A stretch of 49,357 nucleotides of DNA, from contig CAIMDZ010000170.1 of NCBI GenBank assembly GCA_903839875.1, positions 1 through 49,357 on the forward strand, given 5' to 3'. The stretch is from an uncultured Bacteroidota bacterium. GTDB lineage: Bacteria > Bacteroidota > Bacteroidia > Chitinophagales > Chitinophagaceae. The notes beneath the pieces were generated by a model that searched no databases, was not told the origin of the DNA, and worked only from the letters and a program-made list of their open reading frames with translations. Shown in pieces: positions 26,101 to 33,347 of this stretch. Position 1 is the first letter of the stretch; each line of letters starts with the position of its first letter. Position numbers and translations under genes: made by a program.

Positions 26101-29100
26101 CCATGAATGGCAGTGCGGTTGTTGGCATTAACACCCCTCCGGCTTTACATTCTGTAACAGGTGGTGGACATTATTGTACCGGAGCAACCGGTCTTAATAT
26201 TGGCCTCGATGGGTCTGACGCTGGTGTGAATTACAGTTTATACCTCGCGGGCACACCAGTTGGAGCTATTATAGCCGGAACAGGGTCTCCAATTAATTTC
26301 GGACTACAGACTGCAGCCGGAAATTATACTGTTACCGCGACGGGTGCAACGACAATGTGTAGTTCGCCAATGACAGGAAGTGAAACAATAAATATTGATC
26401 CTCTTCCGGCAGCCCACACTTTTACCGGCGGTGGAGCATTTTGCATAGGTACAGGTGGAGCAGATATGGTACTTAATGGTTCAGATATTGGGATAAATTA
26501 TCAGCTTTACAATGGATTGTCCGGAGTGGGTACACCTTTGCCCGGAACAGGTGCAATAATTGATTTTGGGCTGCAGAGTACTGCGGGTATTTATACAGTA
26601 GTTGCCACAAATTCAATATCAGGCTGTATGGCTACAATGACCGGTAGTACCTCGGTTTCAATTAATCCATTACCTCAGGATTTTAATGTAATTGGTGGAG
26701 GAGGTTTTTGTGCCGGAGGAGCAGGTGTTCATGTTCAATTAGACGGTTCTGCCACTGGCATCAATTATCAACTCATGAATGGTGGAGTTGCCTCAGGCGC
26801 CGCACTCCCAGGTACAGGTTCTCCGATTGATTTTGGACTTAAAACAGTAAATGGAATCTATACCGTACTGGCTACAAATGCTACAACCGGTTGCAGTAAT
26901 ACTATGACGGGTGCTTCATCGGTAATTGCCAATCCATTACCAAATGTTTATTCCGTTGCAGGCAGCAGTACCGGATATTGTATAGGTGGAGCAGGTATTA
27001 CTATTTCATTAACAGGATCAGACCCTGGTGTTAATTATTTATTGCACCGTGATGGAACATTGTCAGGAGGGCCCTTCCCAGGCAGTGGCGGACCAATATC
27101 TTTCGGCCTTCAGACAATTGCAGGTAATTATACGGTTACTGCAACCAATGCATCTACAGGATGTTCTGTGAATATGGCAGGTGCTGCACCTATAGCTCTA
27201 CTTTCACTTCCTGTGGCGTACACAGTTTCAGGTGGTGGCGGTTATTGTACTGGCGGTACAGGCGTACATGTATATCTGTCAGGATCGGCTGCCGGAGCAA
27301 GTTACCAGCTTTACAGCGGTGGCGGAGCATCAGGCACACCGGTAAGCGGAACCGGTGGTTCACTTGATTTCGGTTTGCAAACAGCGGGTGGAATTTATAC
27401 GGTAGTTGCAACCAATACTGCAGGCTGTACGAATAATATGAACGGATTCGCAACTATTGCCGTTAATCCTCTGCCTTCAGTTTATACGGTTACCGGTGGT
27501 GGTAATTATTGTGCAGGCGGAGCAGGTGTTCCAATTGGACTGTCAGGTTCTGCTACAGGCATTCAATACCAATTGCATAACGGCGGTTCTGCAATTGGCG
27601 CCCCTGTGACCGGTACAGGTACCGGCTTTAATTTCCCCGCTCAGACCGCAGCCGGAATGTTTACAATTGTTGCAACCAATTCAACAACAGGCTGCACTAA
27701 TGCAATGACCGGTAGCGCCATAATAAATATTAATCCTCTTCCAGTTTCCTTCGCAGTTATTGGCGGAGGTAATTATTGTACCGGTTCTGCAGGTGTTCAT
27801 GCAGGGATAAGCGGAACAGAAAGCGGGGTCAATTATCAATTGCTTGCAGGCGGTACGCCAACAGGGTCAACAATTACAGGAACTGGTACTGCAATAGATT
27901 TCGGATTACAAACTACTCCCGGAACTTATACAGTTATTGCTGCAAACTCAACAACCGGTTGCACCAACAGTATGACAGGTAGCGTATCAGTTGTTGTTAA
28001 TTCATTACCTGCATTATATGCAGTCACAGGCGGTGGTAATTATTGTGCGGGTGGTTCTGGTGTTCATGTTGGTATTGCCAACTCTGCTGTTGGTATAGAT
28101 TATACACTGCATGCAGGAACAACAATGGGTACAATTCACGGAACAGGTGGCGCGGTAGATTTCGGTCTGCAGACGACTGCGGGAACCTACACGGTTACAG
28201 CAACTAATGTAACTACCACCTGTACCTCAAATATGACTGGTAGCGTATCAGTAGGTATTAATCCTTCTGTGGTTCCGGCAGTTTCTATAAATACAGGCAG
28301 TGGTGATACTGTTTGTTCCGGCCACCTGATAACTTTTGTTGCTATCCCTGTTAATGGTGGTACTGCACCTGCTTATCAATGGACCATCAACGGAATTACT
28401 GCAGGAACAGGTAATTCCTATGCCTACCTGCCTGTAAATGGGGATATAGTAGCGGTTACACTCACCGGTAATGCCATGTGCGCAACCACATCTTCAGTAT
28501 CTGACAGGATGACAATGACTGTAAATACACCGGAGCCTCCATCAGTGCTGATAGCTTCAAATCATGGCAATGAAGTTTGCCAGGGTACCACTGTTACTTT
28601 TACACCTGTATCAGCTTTTGGTGGTAACGCTCCCGCGTACGCATGGATGAAGAACGGTGTTAAAGTGGATTCTGCTGTGACCTATACTTATACTCCTGTA
28701 AATGGTGACCTTGTATATTGTGTATTGCACAGTAATTATAATTGTCGTTTAATTGATACTGCGGTCAGCAACACTATTAATATGACAGTTGATGTTTCAT
28801 CTGCGCCAACCGTTACTCTGTCTGCTACAAATGGCGGAAGTGCCGCTCCGGGTGTACAGATAGTTTTAACTGCCACTGTTTCAGGAGGCGGACCTTCACC
28901 AACCTATCAATGGTTTGTAAACGGTCTTGCGGTTGCGGGTGCAACATTTCCTGTATATGCCAGCAGTTATTTCTCTGATCTCGATGATGTTTCCTGCGTG
29001 GTTACAAGCAGCGGACCATGTTCAGGTGCTACCGGTAATGCACATAAAACAATTCACATTTGGGCAGTTGGAGTTAACCAGGTTACAGCAAACAGTATGG

Positions 29101-29354
29101 ATATTAAACTCGTCCCGAATCCGAACAAAGGAACATTCTCCATCAAAGGTAACCTGGGTATTGTAATAGATGAAGACGTTACATTCGAAATTACGGATAT
29201 GATTGGGCAGTTGGTTTATACTGGCAAGGTTGTAGCAAGGAATGGAGAAATTGATGAGCATTTCCGTCTCAGCAACCTTGCAAATGGCATGTATATACTC
29301 AATCTGCGTTCTGGCGCTGGTAATAAAGTATTCCATGTAGTTATTGAGCAGTAG
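20154..29354 (+). CDS. Giant T9SS-secreted multidomain protein with 20 Ig-like Cys repeats (twin 2)
   Basis: This is a 3066-residue paralog of the preceding gene. Order: signal peptide (1-20, ending ACFGQ); a nidogen-like beta domain (~21-265, with GYSSVFVNSNGHLSFG and NRIFIVQWT), unlike twin 1; Ig-like domain (~268-360); GEVED-type domain (~363-540, VGVWIDLNDNGSFGDAGEYV and THRMRV); two Ig-like and three Big2-like domains (~541-929); 20 repeats (930-2706); three Ig-like segments (~2707-2975); and a T9SS type A sorting domain (~2981-3066, LVPNPNKGTF to GMYILNL). Export by T9SS and a surface-exposed filament-like shape are inferred from the sorting domain and the array. The C-terminal ~360 residues align with twin 1 almost without gaps. 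No catalytic motif is visible. It is flanked by intrinsic terminators on both sides. Confidence 0.9.
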   Translation: MKKISLLSALLCITLACFGQVNSYTFAYSSGTYTALSGGTALIPPNSGISGAGWFEQEYNVPLPFVYYFNGKGYSSVFVNSNGHLSFGKPTLVTNPRPHTVNNGQDGAIMGYACATTYSYSGGAGSILLGGLVDVANSNPITYGTIGSAPNRIFIVQWTNSERSVSYYPNSGGSAESLTFQIRLKETSNVAEIVYNTSTTSYSPAYNAVAGLSGATTADFNLVGGASWTAVTNNTVTSATNIPFTSTVSIPSGVTYTFTPPAGLQPTPCSVTPSSPTAVCNAGIACGSFSVSLSGLPASTGLTYQWQSSLTGITGSFSNITGATNATLTTTQTAANYYQCLVACGAGAQVASGSVLVGYEAACPTMPSYTYAQNGGYPNENIGQFQIAGGACGTTLNDVSNSVSDYGYAAYGTCCGTAYTYVDYTGNLSHLKLQGSTSSTPTFTATYNNYGGTYTAVVGVWIDLNDNGSFGDAGEYVGAVAGVAGTATAFTLTIPVNGFGTHRMRVRTASANLGYNTANIAPTGALNYFGQANDYLVEILPPTPTASNSSPVCPTGTLTLTAGALTGATYTWTGPLSYYSSTTSTTQNYTVPSTSAGGTYNLYTTVDGSNACATGTTSVTVNPQPTLTNATNSGPICPGSTLSLFANGSSNVTGYSWTGPVSITSPTSATATVPGATTAATGTYTVAVNNGSGSGCTVNYTTTAVVNPTPASITGVLQACPGTTTTLSDATGAGTWSSADNTIATVGSVTGIVAGVSANTVNITFTLTSTGCSTFAVVTINPLPSAINATSPFCPGSSVTLTDGTAGGTWSSGNTALATIGSLSGIATGVASGNPVITYTIPTGCYATTIVTVISTPPITGTLGICSGFSSTLSNSIPGGTWASSNTGVVSIGSSTGVATGISAGSSVITYTFPSGCTITATVGVTSTPATFTVSGGGFICSGGTGVHIFLSGSSAGISYQVLIGGVPTGAPVSGTGSLMDLGAFTTPGTYTVVANFGSPCAATMSSSATVAVNAAPTVYNVTGGGGYCAGGTGVTIGLNGSNVGINYQLFRGVTSVGSALAGTSTILNFGLQTTAGTYTVVATNSTTGCTATMNGNAVVTVNPLPTAFTVTVTGGGGYCAGGTGVTVGLGNSTSGINYQLLRGGIPTGSSVAGTGSAISYGLQTIAGTYTVIATDATTGCTNTMSGSAVVAINPLPTVFTVTGGGSFCAGGAGVNIGLSGSTVGVNYLLYLGPTLMGSLPGTGAPLTSPLINIPGVFTVVASNPATGCTSNMLGSATISVNPLPASFIVTGGGSYCAGSGGVHVGLSGSVPGTSYFVYNGATLAGGGSGTSAPLDFGLFTAPGVYSVSATIPGTGCNAVMGNTVTVSVNPLPVIYNVTGGGSYCAGGTGFHVGLSSSDVGVTYILLNSGVPLTPSMAGTGGSLDFGIITAAGVYTIMAISATTGCVSNMSGSAIISINPLPTAYTVTGGGNYCSGGAGLHIGLSNSTAGVNYQLFAGVTPAGLPMAGTGGVLDFGLQTGAGSYKVVATNTVTGCTNNMSGTVLININLLPSAFSVTGGGNYCFGGAGVTIGMLSSATGINYQLLLGGVATGSPMPGTGSAFSFGLQTLAGTYTVRATDAITGCTNTMTGSATVAINPLPATWNVTGGGSYCAGGTGVHVGLSNSGIGINYQLYNGISAVGAPLPGTGASLDLGARTAAGIYTVIAANTTTGCSQTMTGSATININTLPTPYLVIGGGNYCAGGTGIHVGLAASDIGMNYQLYNGVSGIGSPVAGTGGAIDFGLQTISGVYTVVATNTSTGCTNNMTGSVLVNINPLPSVFTVTGGGNDCTGGLGVHVGLNSSNAGISYQLYNGVMALGSPLPGTGLPLDFGLQTASGIYTVVAINSTTGCTKNMAGSATVNITALPAIFNITGGGNYCPSGAGVLVGLAGSDPAISYQLLLGGIPTGLTVTGTGSSISFGLQTAAGIYTVVAHGSTPGCTASMNGSAVVGINTPPALHSVTGGGHYCTGATGLNIGLDGSDAGVNYSLYLAGTPVGAIIAGTGSPINFGLQTAAGNYTVTATGATTMCSSPMTGSETINIDPLPAAHTFTGGGAFCIGTGGADMVLNGSDIGINYQLYNGLSGVGTPLPGTGAIIDFGLQSTAGIYTVVATNSISGCMATMTGSTSVSINPLPQDFNVIGGGGFCAGGAGVHVQLDGSATGINYQLMNGGVASGAALPGTGSPIDFGLKTVNGIYTVLATNATTGCSNTMTGASSVIANPLPNVYSVAGSSTGYCIGGAGITISLTGSDPGVNYLLHRDGTLSGGPFPGSGGPISFGLQTIAGNYTVTATNASTGCSVNMAGAAPIALLSLPVAYTVSGGGGYCTGGTGVHVYLSGSAAGASYQLYSGGGASGTPVSGTGGSLDFGLQTAGGIYTVVATNTAGCTNNMNGFATIAVNPLPSVYTVTGGGNYCAGGAGVPIGLSGSATGIQYQLHNGGSAIGAPVTGTGTGFNFPAQTAAGMFTIVATNSTTGCTNAMTGSAIININPLPVSFAVIGGGNYCTGSAGVHAGISGTESGVNYQLLAGGTPTGSTITGTGTAIDFGLQTTPGTYTVIAANSTTGCTNSMTGSVSVVVNSLPALYAVTGGGNYCAGGSGVHVGIANSAVGIDYTLHAGTTMGTIHGTGGAVDFGLQTTAGTYTVTATNVTTTCTSNMTGSVSVGINPSVVPAVSINTGSGDTVCSGHLITFVAIPVNGGTAPAYQWTINGITAGTGNSYAYLPVNGDIVAVTLTGNAMCATTSSVSDRMTMTVNTPEPPSVLIASNHGNEVCQGTTVTFTPVSAFGGNAPAYAWMKNGVKVDSAVTYTYTPVNGDLVYCVLHSNYNCRLIDTAVSNTINMTVDVSSAPTVTLSATNGGSAAPGVQIVLTATVSGGGPSPTYQWFVNGLAVAGATFPVYASSYFSDLDDVSCVVTSSGPCSGATGNAHKTIHIWAVGVNQVTANSMDIKLVPNPNKGTFSIKGNLGIVIDEDVTFEITDMIGQLVYTGKVVARNGEIDEHFRLSNLANGMYILNLRSGAGNKVFHVVIEQ
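22941..28271 (+). repeat. 20-unit protein-coding tandem repeat array (~89 codons per unit)
   Basis: The array is 5331 bases, or 1777 codons, with the same consensus as the array at 13729-18792. Both cysteines are present in every unit. Distinctive units correspond to units of the first array with an offset of one: GGGNDC is unit 11 here and 10 there, AHGSTP 12 and 11, the GSS variant 16 and 15, the NMN-x-FAT variant 17 and 16, and the short last unit 20 and 19. Unit 3 carries a two-residue duplication (VTVTGGGG). Confidence 0.9.
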
Positions 29355-29381
29355 GCATTAAATACGAATCATTGATTAATT

Positions 29382-29417
29382 AAGAGGTTGGTTCAGTTTC
29401 TGAATTAACCTCTTTTT
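29382..29417 (+). terminator. Intrinsic terminator after giant gene 2
   Basis: A long stem, AAGAGGTT then TTCAG pairing with CTGAA then AACCTCTT, has a GG/TT internal loop and a three-base loop, and runs into TTTTT. It lies 27 bases after the stop codon. Confidence 0.85.
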
Positions 29418-29537
29418 ATAATATATTCAGATACATAATATTTTTTTCCGAATACCTGGTTCATTTTTGTTCTTCAACATGCGTAAAAATAATGTTATAA
29501 ATATGAATTAACTGTAACCAGATTGGGATACACCAAC

Positions 29538-29618
29538 TTTATGATTTATTTTTGGCACCCTAAACCAACACATAGCGGTTTATTTCCGTCTTAATAGCGG
29601 AACTAACTAAACTTAAGT
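29538..29618 (+). promoter_or_regulatory. Promoter and conserved leader of thioredoxin-like gene 2
   Basis: TTG at 29523-29525 precedes an exact -7 box TATTTTTG (29547-29554) by 21 bases. The 17-mer at 29538-29554, CTAAACCAAC at 29560-29569 and GTCTTAATnnCGnAAC further down match the leader of the paralog at 8992 in order and spacing, despite different bases between them. Confidence 0.65.
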
Positions 29619-31070
29619 ATGAATCGGATTTCAATTATTGCCATGCTGTTAGTAGCAGGTATGGCACAATCATCTTTTGCGCGCCAGGGATACCATATCC
29701 ATTTAAAAATGCCCGGTGTTAAAGACTCTACTGTTTACCTGGCCCATTATTATGGCAAACCCCTGCCAACCATTTATAAAAGGGATTCTGCCAGGTTTGA
29801 TAAGAATGGGAATGCCGAATTTAAAAGCAACGATTCCACTTTTGTAGGTGGTATTTATATGATGCTGCTAGGCGACAGAAAAACCTATTTTGAATTCCTG
29901 ATTAACAGTGGTGATGATATTACTATTACTGCGGACATAGCCAAGTTGCCTGAGGGACTGAAGTTCAAAAATTCGCCTGAAAATGATCACTTCCAGGAAT
30001 ATGTGGAGTTTTTAAGTGTTTATAGTAAGAAACAGCAGGATATCCAGAAGGAATACAGTGCTGCCAGGACGGCTGCAGACTCTTCGGCGATTCGTAAAAA
30101 ATCGGTAGCATCATCAAAAGAACTGACTAATTACAGGCATGAATCTGTGAAAAAATATCCTAATTCATTACTGGCATCTATTTTCAATGCACTGGATGTG
30201 CCACAGGTTCCTGAAGGAGAACATTATCTGCAGGATGGGAAAACAAAAGATTCCACCTTTGCTTATACCTATTATAAAGCGCATTTCTGGGATGGTTTCG
30301 ATTCCCAGGACGACCGGTTGATTCATGCACCCATTTACGATGCCAAACTCGATGAATATTTCACCAGGCTTGTATTACCATGGCCGGACAGCATGGAAAA
30401 GGAAGCTGATTATCTGCTTCGCAAAGCCCATGGCACTAAAGATATTTTTAAATACACATTATGGTGGCTCACCCGCAATGTGGAAAACAGCAAAATCATG
30501 GGTATGGACGAGGTATTCGTTTACCTTGTTGAGAATTATTACATGAAAGGTGAAGCTTTCTGGCTGAGTCCGGAAGAACTGACAAAGTACTTTGATCGTG
30601 CACAAAAAATTGCACCCAACGTTATTGGTAATCTTGCTCCTGAAATAAAATTGCCAAATGTCCGGAATAAGAAAACAGAAAGCCTGAACGATGTAAAATC
30701 GAAATATACGCTTCTGGTATTTTATTCGCCCAGTTGCGGCCATTGCCAGCATGAGATTCCGGCGCTTGATTCTTTGTACAGGTCTGATTTGAAAAGCAAA
30801 GGTTTGAAAGTTTATTCTGTGGCTACTGAGGGTGAGGATACCGCTATCAATAATTTCATTAAGAAATATAAACTGGATGAGTGGACCAATACATGGGATC
30901 ATGAGCATATAGGCGACTGGAGAGGAAAATATGATGTTTATAGCACCCCTACCATATATTTGCTGGATGAAAAGAAAATTATCAGGGGAAAAAGGCTGGA
31001 TCACAGCAATCTTGGTAGCTTAATTGAAATGTTGGAAATGAAAGCTAAGAAAACTAAAACAAAATCCTAA
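29619..31070 (+). CDS. TlpA-like thioredoxin-fold protein with DUF4369/DUF5106-type N-terminal region (copy 2)
   Basis: This is a 483-residue exported paralog of the gene at 8992; by eye the majority of residues are identical, with long identical runs such as GKTKDSTFAY and SKIMGMDEVFVYLVENYYMKG. Signal peptide ~1-22; DUF4369-like beta region to ~110; helical DUF5106-like middle; thioredoxin fold from ~337 with C373-G-H-C376 (SPSCGHCQHEIP) and the cis-Pro segment STPTIYLL. The CysXXCys and cis-Pro are intact in both copies, so both should be redox-active in the periplasm. Unlike copy 1 it has a partner: the prolyl isomerase gene begins 12 bases after its stop, without a terminator, so the two are co-transcribed. 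This suggests a shared job in folding exported proteins. Confidence 0.85.
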   Translation: MNRISIIAMLLVAGMAQSSFARQGYHIHLKMPGVKDSTVYLAHYYGKPLPTIYKRDSARFDKNGNAEFKSNDSTFVGGIYMMLLGDRKTYFEFLINSGDDITITADIAKLPEGLKFKNSPENDHFQEYVEFLSVYSKKQQDIQKEYSAARTAADSSAIRKKSVASSKELTNYRHESVKKYPNSLLASIFNALDVPQVPEGEHYLQDGKTKDSTFAYTYYKAHFWDGFDSQDDRLIHAPIYDAKLDEYFTRLVLPWPDSMEKEADYLLRKAHGTKDIFKYTLWWLTRNVENSKIMGMDEVFVYLVENYYMKGEAFWLSPEELTKYFDRAQKIAPNVIGNLAPEIKLPNVRNKKTESLNDVKSKYTLLVFYSPSCGHCQHEIPALDSLYRSDLKSKGLKVYSVATEGEDTAINNFIKKYKLDEWTNTWDHEHIGDWRGKYDVYSTPTIYLLDEKKIIRGKRLDHSNLGSLIEMLEMKAKKTKTKS

Positions 31071-31082
31071 AATACACACACA

Positions 31083-33041
31083 ATGCGAAAGCTGTTTTTA
31101 ACTTGTCTTACTACGGGTGTCTGCTCCATGAGCGTTTATGCCCAGGCCTTATTTACTTATGGTAATCATTCTGTTACCAAGGATGAATTCCTGAGGGTTT
31201 ATAAAAAGAACAGTATCAACAAAAAGCCCGACATGTCGGATACTGCCCTGAAAAGTTACCTTGATCTGTATGCCCTTTTCCGGATGAAAGTGGCAGAGGC
31301 AGACAAACAAAAATTGGATACGGTGGCATCCATAAACGTTGAATTGGATAATTATCGTAAACAACTGGCGAAAAACTACCTTACCGACGAACAGGTAACC
31401 AACAAACTGATACACGAAGCATACGACCGTATGAAGCAGGATGTGCGTGTGGAGCATATTCTTATCAGTTGCACACCGGGCACAGATACAGTAGCGCCAT
31501 ATCGTAAAATAGACAGTATTTATCACCTGGTGGAAAGTAAAAAGGCAGACTTTGAAACCATGGCCAAAACTTTTTCTGATGATAAAGGCTCAAAGGACAA
31601 TGGTGGTGATATAGGTTATTTTACTGCCCTGCAGACAGTGTATCCTTTTGAGAATATGGCCTATGGTACACCGGTGGGTAAGGTCAGCAAGCCATTTAAA
31701 ACTCAGTTTGGCTACCACATTATCAAGGTGCTTGACAAACGCGCCGACCGCGGCCAGGTAAAGGTAGCCCAGATCATGATTATGACGCCAAAATCCAAAG
31801 GCGAAGAAGGGGTGACTGCTGCAAAACTACGTGCTGATAGTATCGAAGTTATGATAAAGCATGGTGTTTCTTTCGGAGACCTGGTTGCCCAGTATTCCGA
31901 AGACCAGTATTCTGTAAAGGATAGCGGTGTTCTGAAACCATTCGGCGCAGGCCGCATGGTGCTTGCTTTTGAGAATGCAGCTTTTGCCCTTAAAAAACCA
32001 GGCGACATTTCTGAGCCTGTAAAGACCGAGTACGGCTACCATATCATTAAACTGATCAGCAAAATTCCTCTTGTTCCATACGACACCATATTCCCTCAAC
32101 TGAAACATAAAGTGGAAAATGACTCCAGGGCACAAACTGCAAAAGACCGGTTTTTCGATAAGATAAAGGAAAAGAACGGCTTTAAAGAATATGTTCCGGC
32201 TATTAACGAGATAAGTGAAAGGATTGTTGCAATACCAGACACAGGCAGGAATGCGAAAAGCATCATCGCATCTGATTACAATGGAATGAACAAACCTGTT
32301 TTTGTGCTTGGAGGCAAAAATTACCTGCAAAGTGATTTTGCTGTTTTCCTTGAAAAACTCACCCACGGTAAACTTAACGGGCCTAAAGCGGCAGTAGTGC
32401 ATGATGGCTTCAATATGTATGTAAACTATGTGGTGAACGATTTTGAAGAACATAAGCTGGTGCAGGAAAATCCTGAGTTTAAAAACCTGATGGAAGAATA
32501 CCGCGATGGTATTATGCTGTTCGAACTAATGGACCGTAATGTATGGAGCAAAGCAGCCCACGATTCGGCCGGCCTTGCAACATTCTACGAAGGCCATAAA
32601 AGCAAGTATATGTGGGAATCCGGTTTCGAAGGCGCTGTTTACAAATTCAAAACAAGGCCTTTACTTGATTCCGGTCTTGCAATGCTGAGGGCCGGGAATG
32701 TATCGGATGAAGAGATGGTGAAAGAAATTAACACCTCTGCACATCCTGATGGTGTATCCATTCAGCGTGGCCGTTATGAATTCTCCCGCTTCCACGATGC
32801 TACCCAGGCCGAACTTGTAAAGGATAAGATAAAAGTAGTTCTTTCTTCCTCAGCGCCTTTTACAGTTGTAGCAGCAAAAGAAGTATTCAATGGCCCCGGC
32901 CAGAAATCACTGAACGAAGCACGCGGTTATGTGGTTGCAGAATACCAGGATTTCCTTGAGAAACACTGGAATGAAAAAATGCGCCAGGAATATCCTTTGA
33001 AAGTTAACGAAGCAGTATTCAAATCAATGATAAGGAAATAA
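31083..33041 (+). CDS. SurA/PpiC-like periplasmic peptidylprolyl isomerase
   Basis: This is a 652-residue exported protein (signal peptide ending SVYAQ) with a helical N-terminal region and two parvulin (PpiC-type) rotamase domains in tandem. The first starts near VRVEHILIS (~residue 120) and ends at FGYHIIKVLDKR; the second starts near VKVAQIMIM and ends at YGYHIIKLISK (~330). The GGDIGYF and FENAAFAL stretches are family signatures. The C-terminal ~300 residues are of unknown fold and occur in Bacteroidota homologs of this type. It should act as a foldase/chaperone for outer-membrane and secreted proteins. It lies 12 bases downstream of thioredoxin-like gene 2, forming a two-gene operon closed by a strong terminator. 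Confidence 0.88.
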   Translation: MRKLFLTCLTTGVCSMSVYAQALFTYGNHSVTKDEFLRVYKKNSINKKPDMSDTALKSYLDLYALFRMKVAEADKQKLDTVASINVELDNYRKQLAKNYLTDEQVTNKLIHEAYDRMKQDVRVEHILISCTPGTDTVAPYRKIDSIYHLVESKKADFETMAKTFSDDKGSKDNGGDIGYFTALQTVYPFENMAYGTPVGKVSKPFKTQFGYHIIKVLDKRADRGQVKVAQIMIMTPKSKGEEGVTAAKLRADSIEVMIKHGVSFGDLVAQYSEDQYSVKDSGVLKPFGAGRMVLAFENAAFALKKPGDISEPVKTEYGYHIIKLISKIPLVPYDTIFPQLKHKVENDSRAQTAKDRFFDKIKEKNGFKEYVPAINEISERIVAIPDTGRNAKSIIASDYNGMNKPVFVLGGKNYLQSDFAVFLEKLTHGKLNGPKAAVVHDGFNMYVNYVVNDFEEHKLVQENPEFKNLMEEYRDGIMLFELMDRNVWSKAAHDSAGLATFYEGHKSKYMWESGFEGAVYKFKTRPLLDSGLAMLRAGNVSDEEMVKEINTSAHPDGVSIQRGRYEFSRFHDATQAELVKDKIKVVLSSSAPFTVVAAKEVFNGPGQKSLNEARGYVVAEYQDFLEKHWNEKMRQEYPLKVNEAVFKSMIRK

Positions 33042-33069
33042 ACATAGTGGTTTACTCTATTAATAAATG

Positions 33070-33105
33070 ACGCCCCTGCCCCTTCAGGCAGGGGCGTTGT
33101 TTTTG
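33070..33105 (+). terminator. Intrinsic terminator after the ppiC-like gene
   Basis: A perfect 11-bp G/C-rich stem (ACGCCCCTGCC / GGCAGGGGCGT) with a six-base loop is followed by TGTTTTT. Confidence 0.92.
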
Positions 33106-33347
33106 CAATATTTACAAAATATGCTCTTGAGCTCTGGAATAATAGAAATTGTACAAATCCAACAGACGTTTTAAACTGTGAAAATGTGGTTAAATCTTTT
33201 ATCCGATAAGAGTGATCTGCTGCCTTGTTAATAGTGGTTGACGAGGAACACCGCACTCTTTGACCACCATCATTCCAAAGTCGTTCTGTTGGTAGGAATT
33301 TTGTGCAGATAATAATAGGTTCTTTGAGTGTTTTAAACTTTATTCAT
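33106..33347. other. Gene-free spacer before lipoprotein gene
   Basis: With the terminator, 306 bases separate the ppiC-like stop from the next ATG. I see no gene, strong hairpin or exact TAnnTTTG here. A frame open from GTG at 33303 only extends the lipoprotein gene upstream without a plausible start. Confidence 0.4.

Noticed and set aside
13729..28271. CRISPR-like or transposon-like direct repeats
   Set aside because: The periodicity is 3-divisible (~267 bp), in frame within two uninterrupted genes, and conserved at protein level rather than DNA level.
8992..31070. Recent segmental duplication or composite transposon bounded by the thioredoxin twins
   Set aside because: The copies are diverged at many positions in both DNA and protein, all genes point the same way, and no terminal inverted repeats or transposase are present. 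It is old duplication, not a mobile unit.
31827..32453. 208-codon minus-strand frame opposite the ppiC-like gene, and 30459-31004 opposite thioredoxin-like gene 2
   Set aside because: These are long antisense frames without recognisable features; the sense genes have clear family motifs.
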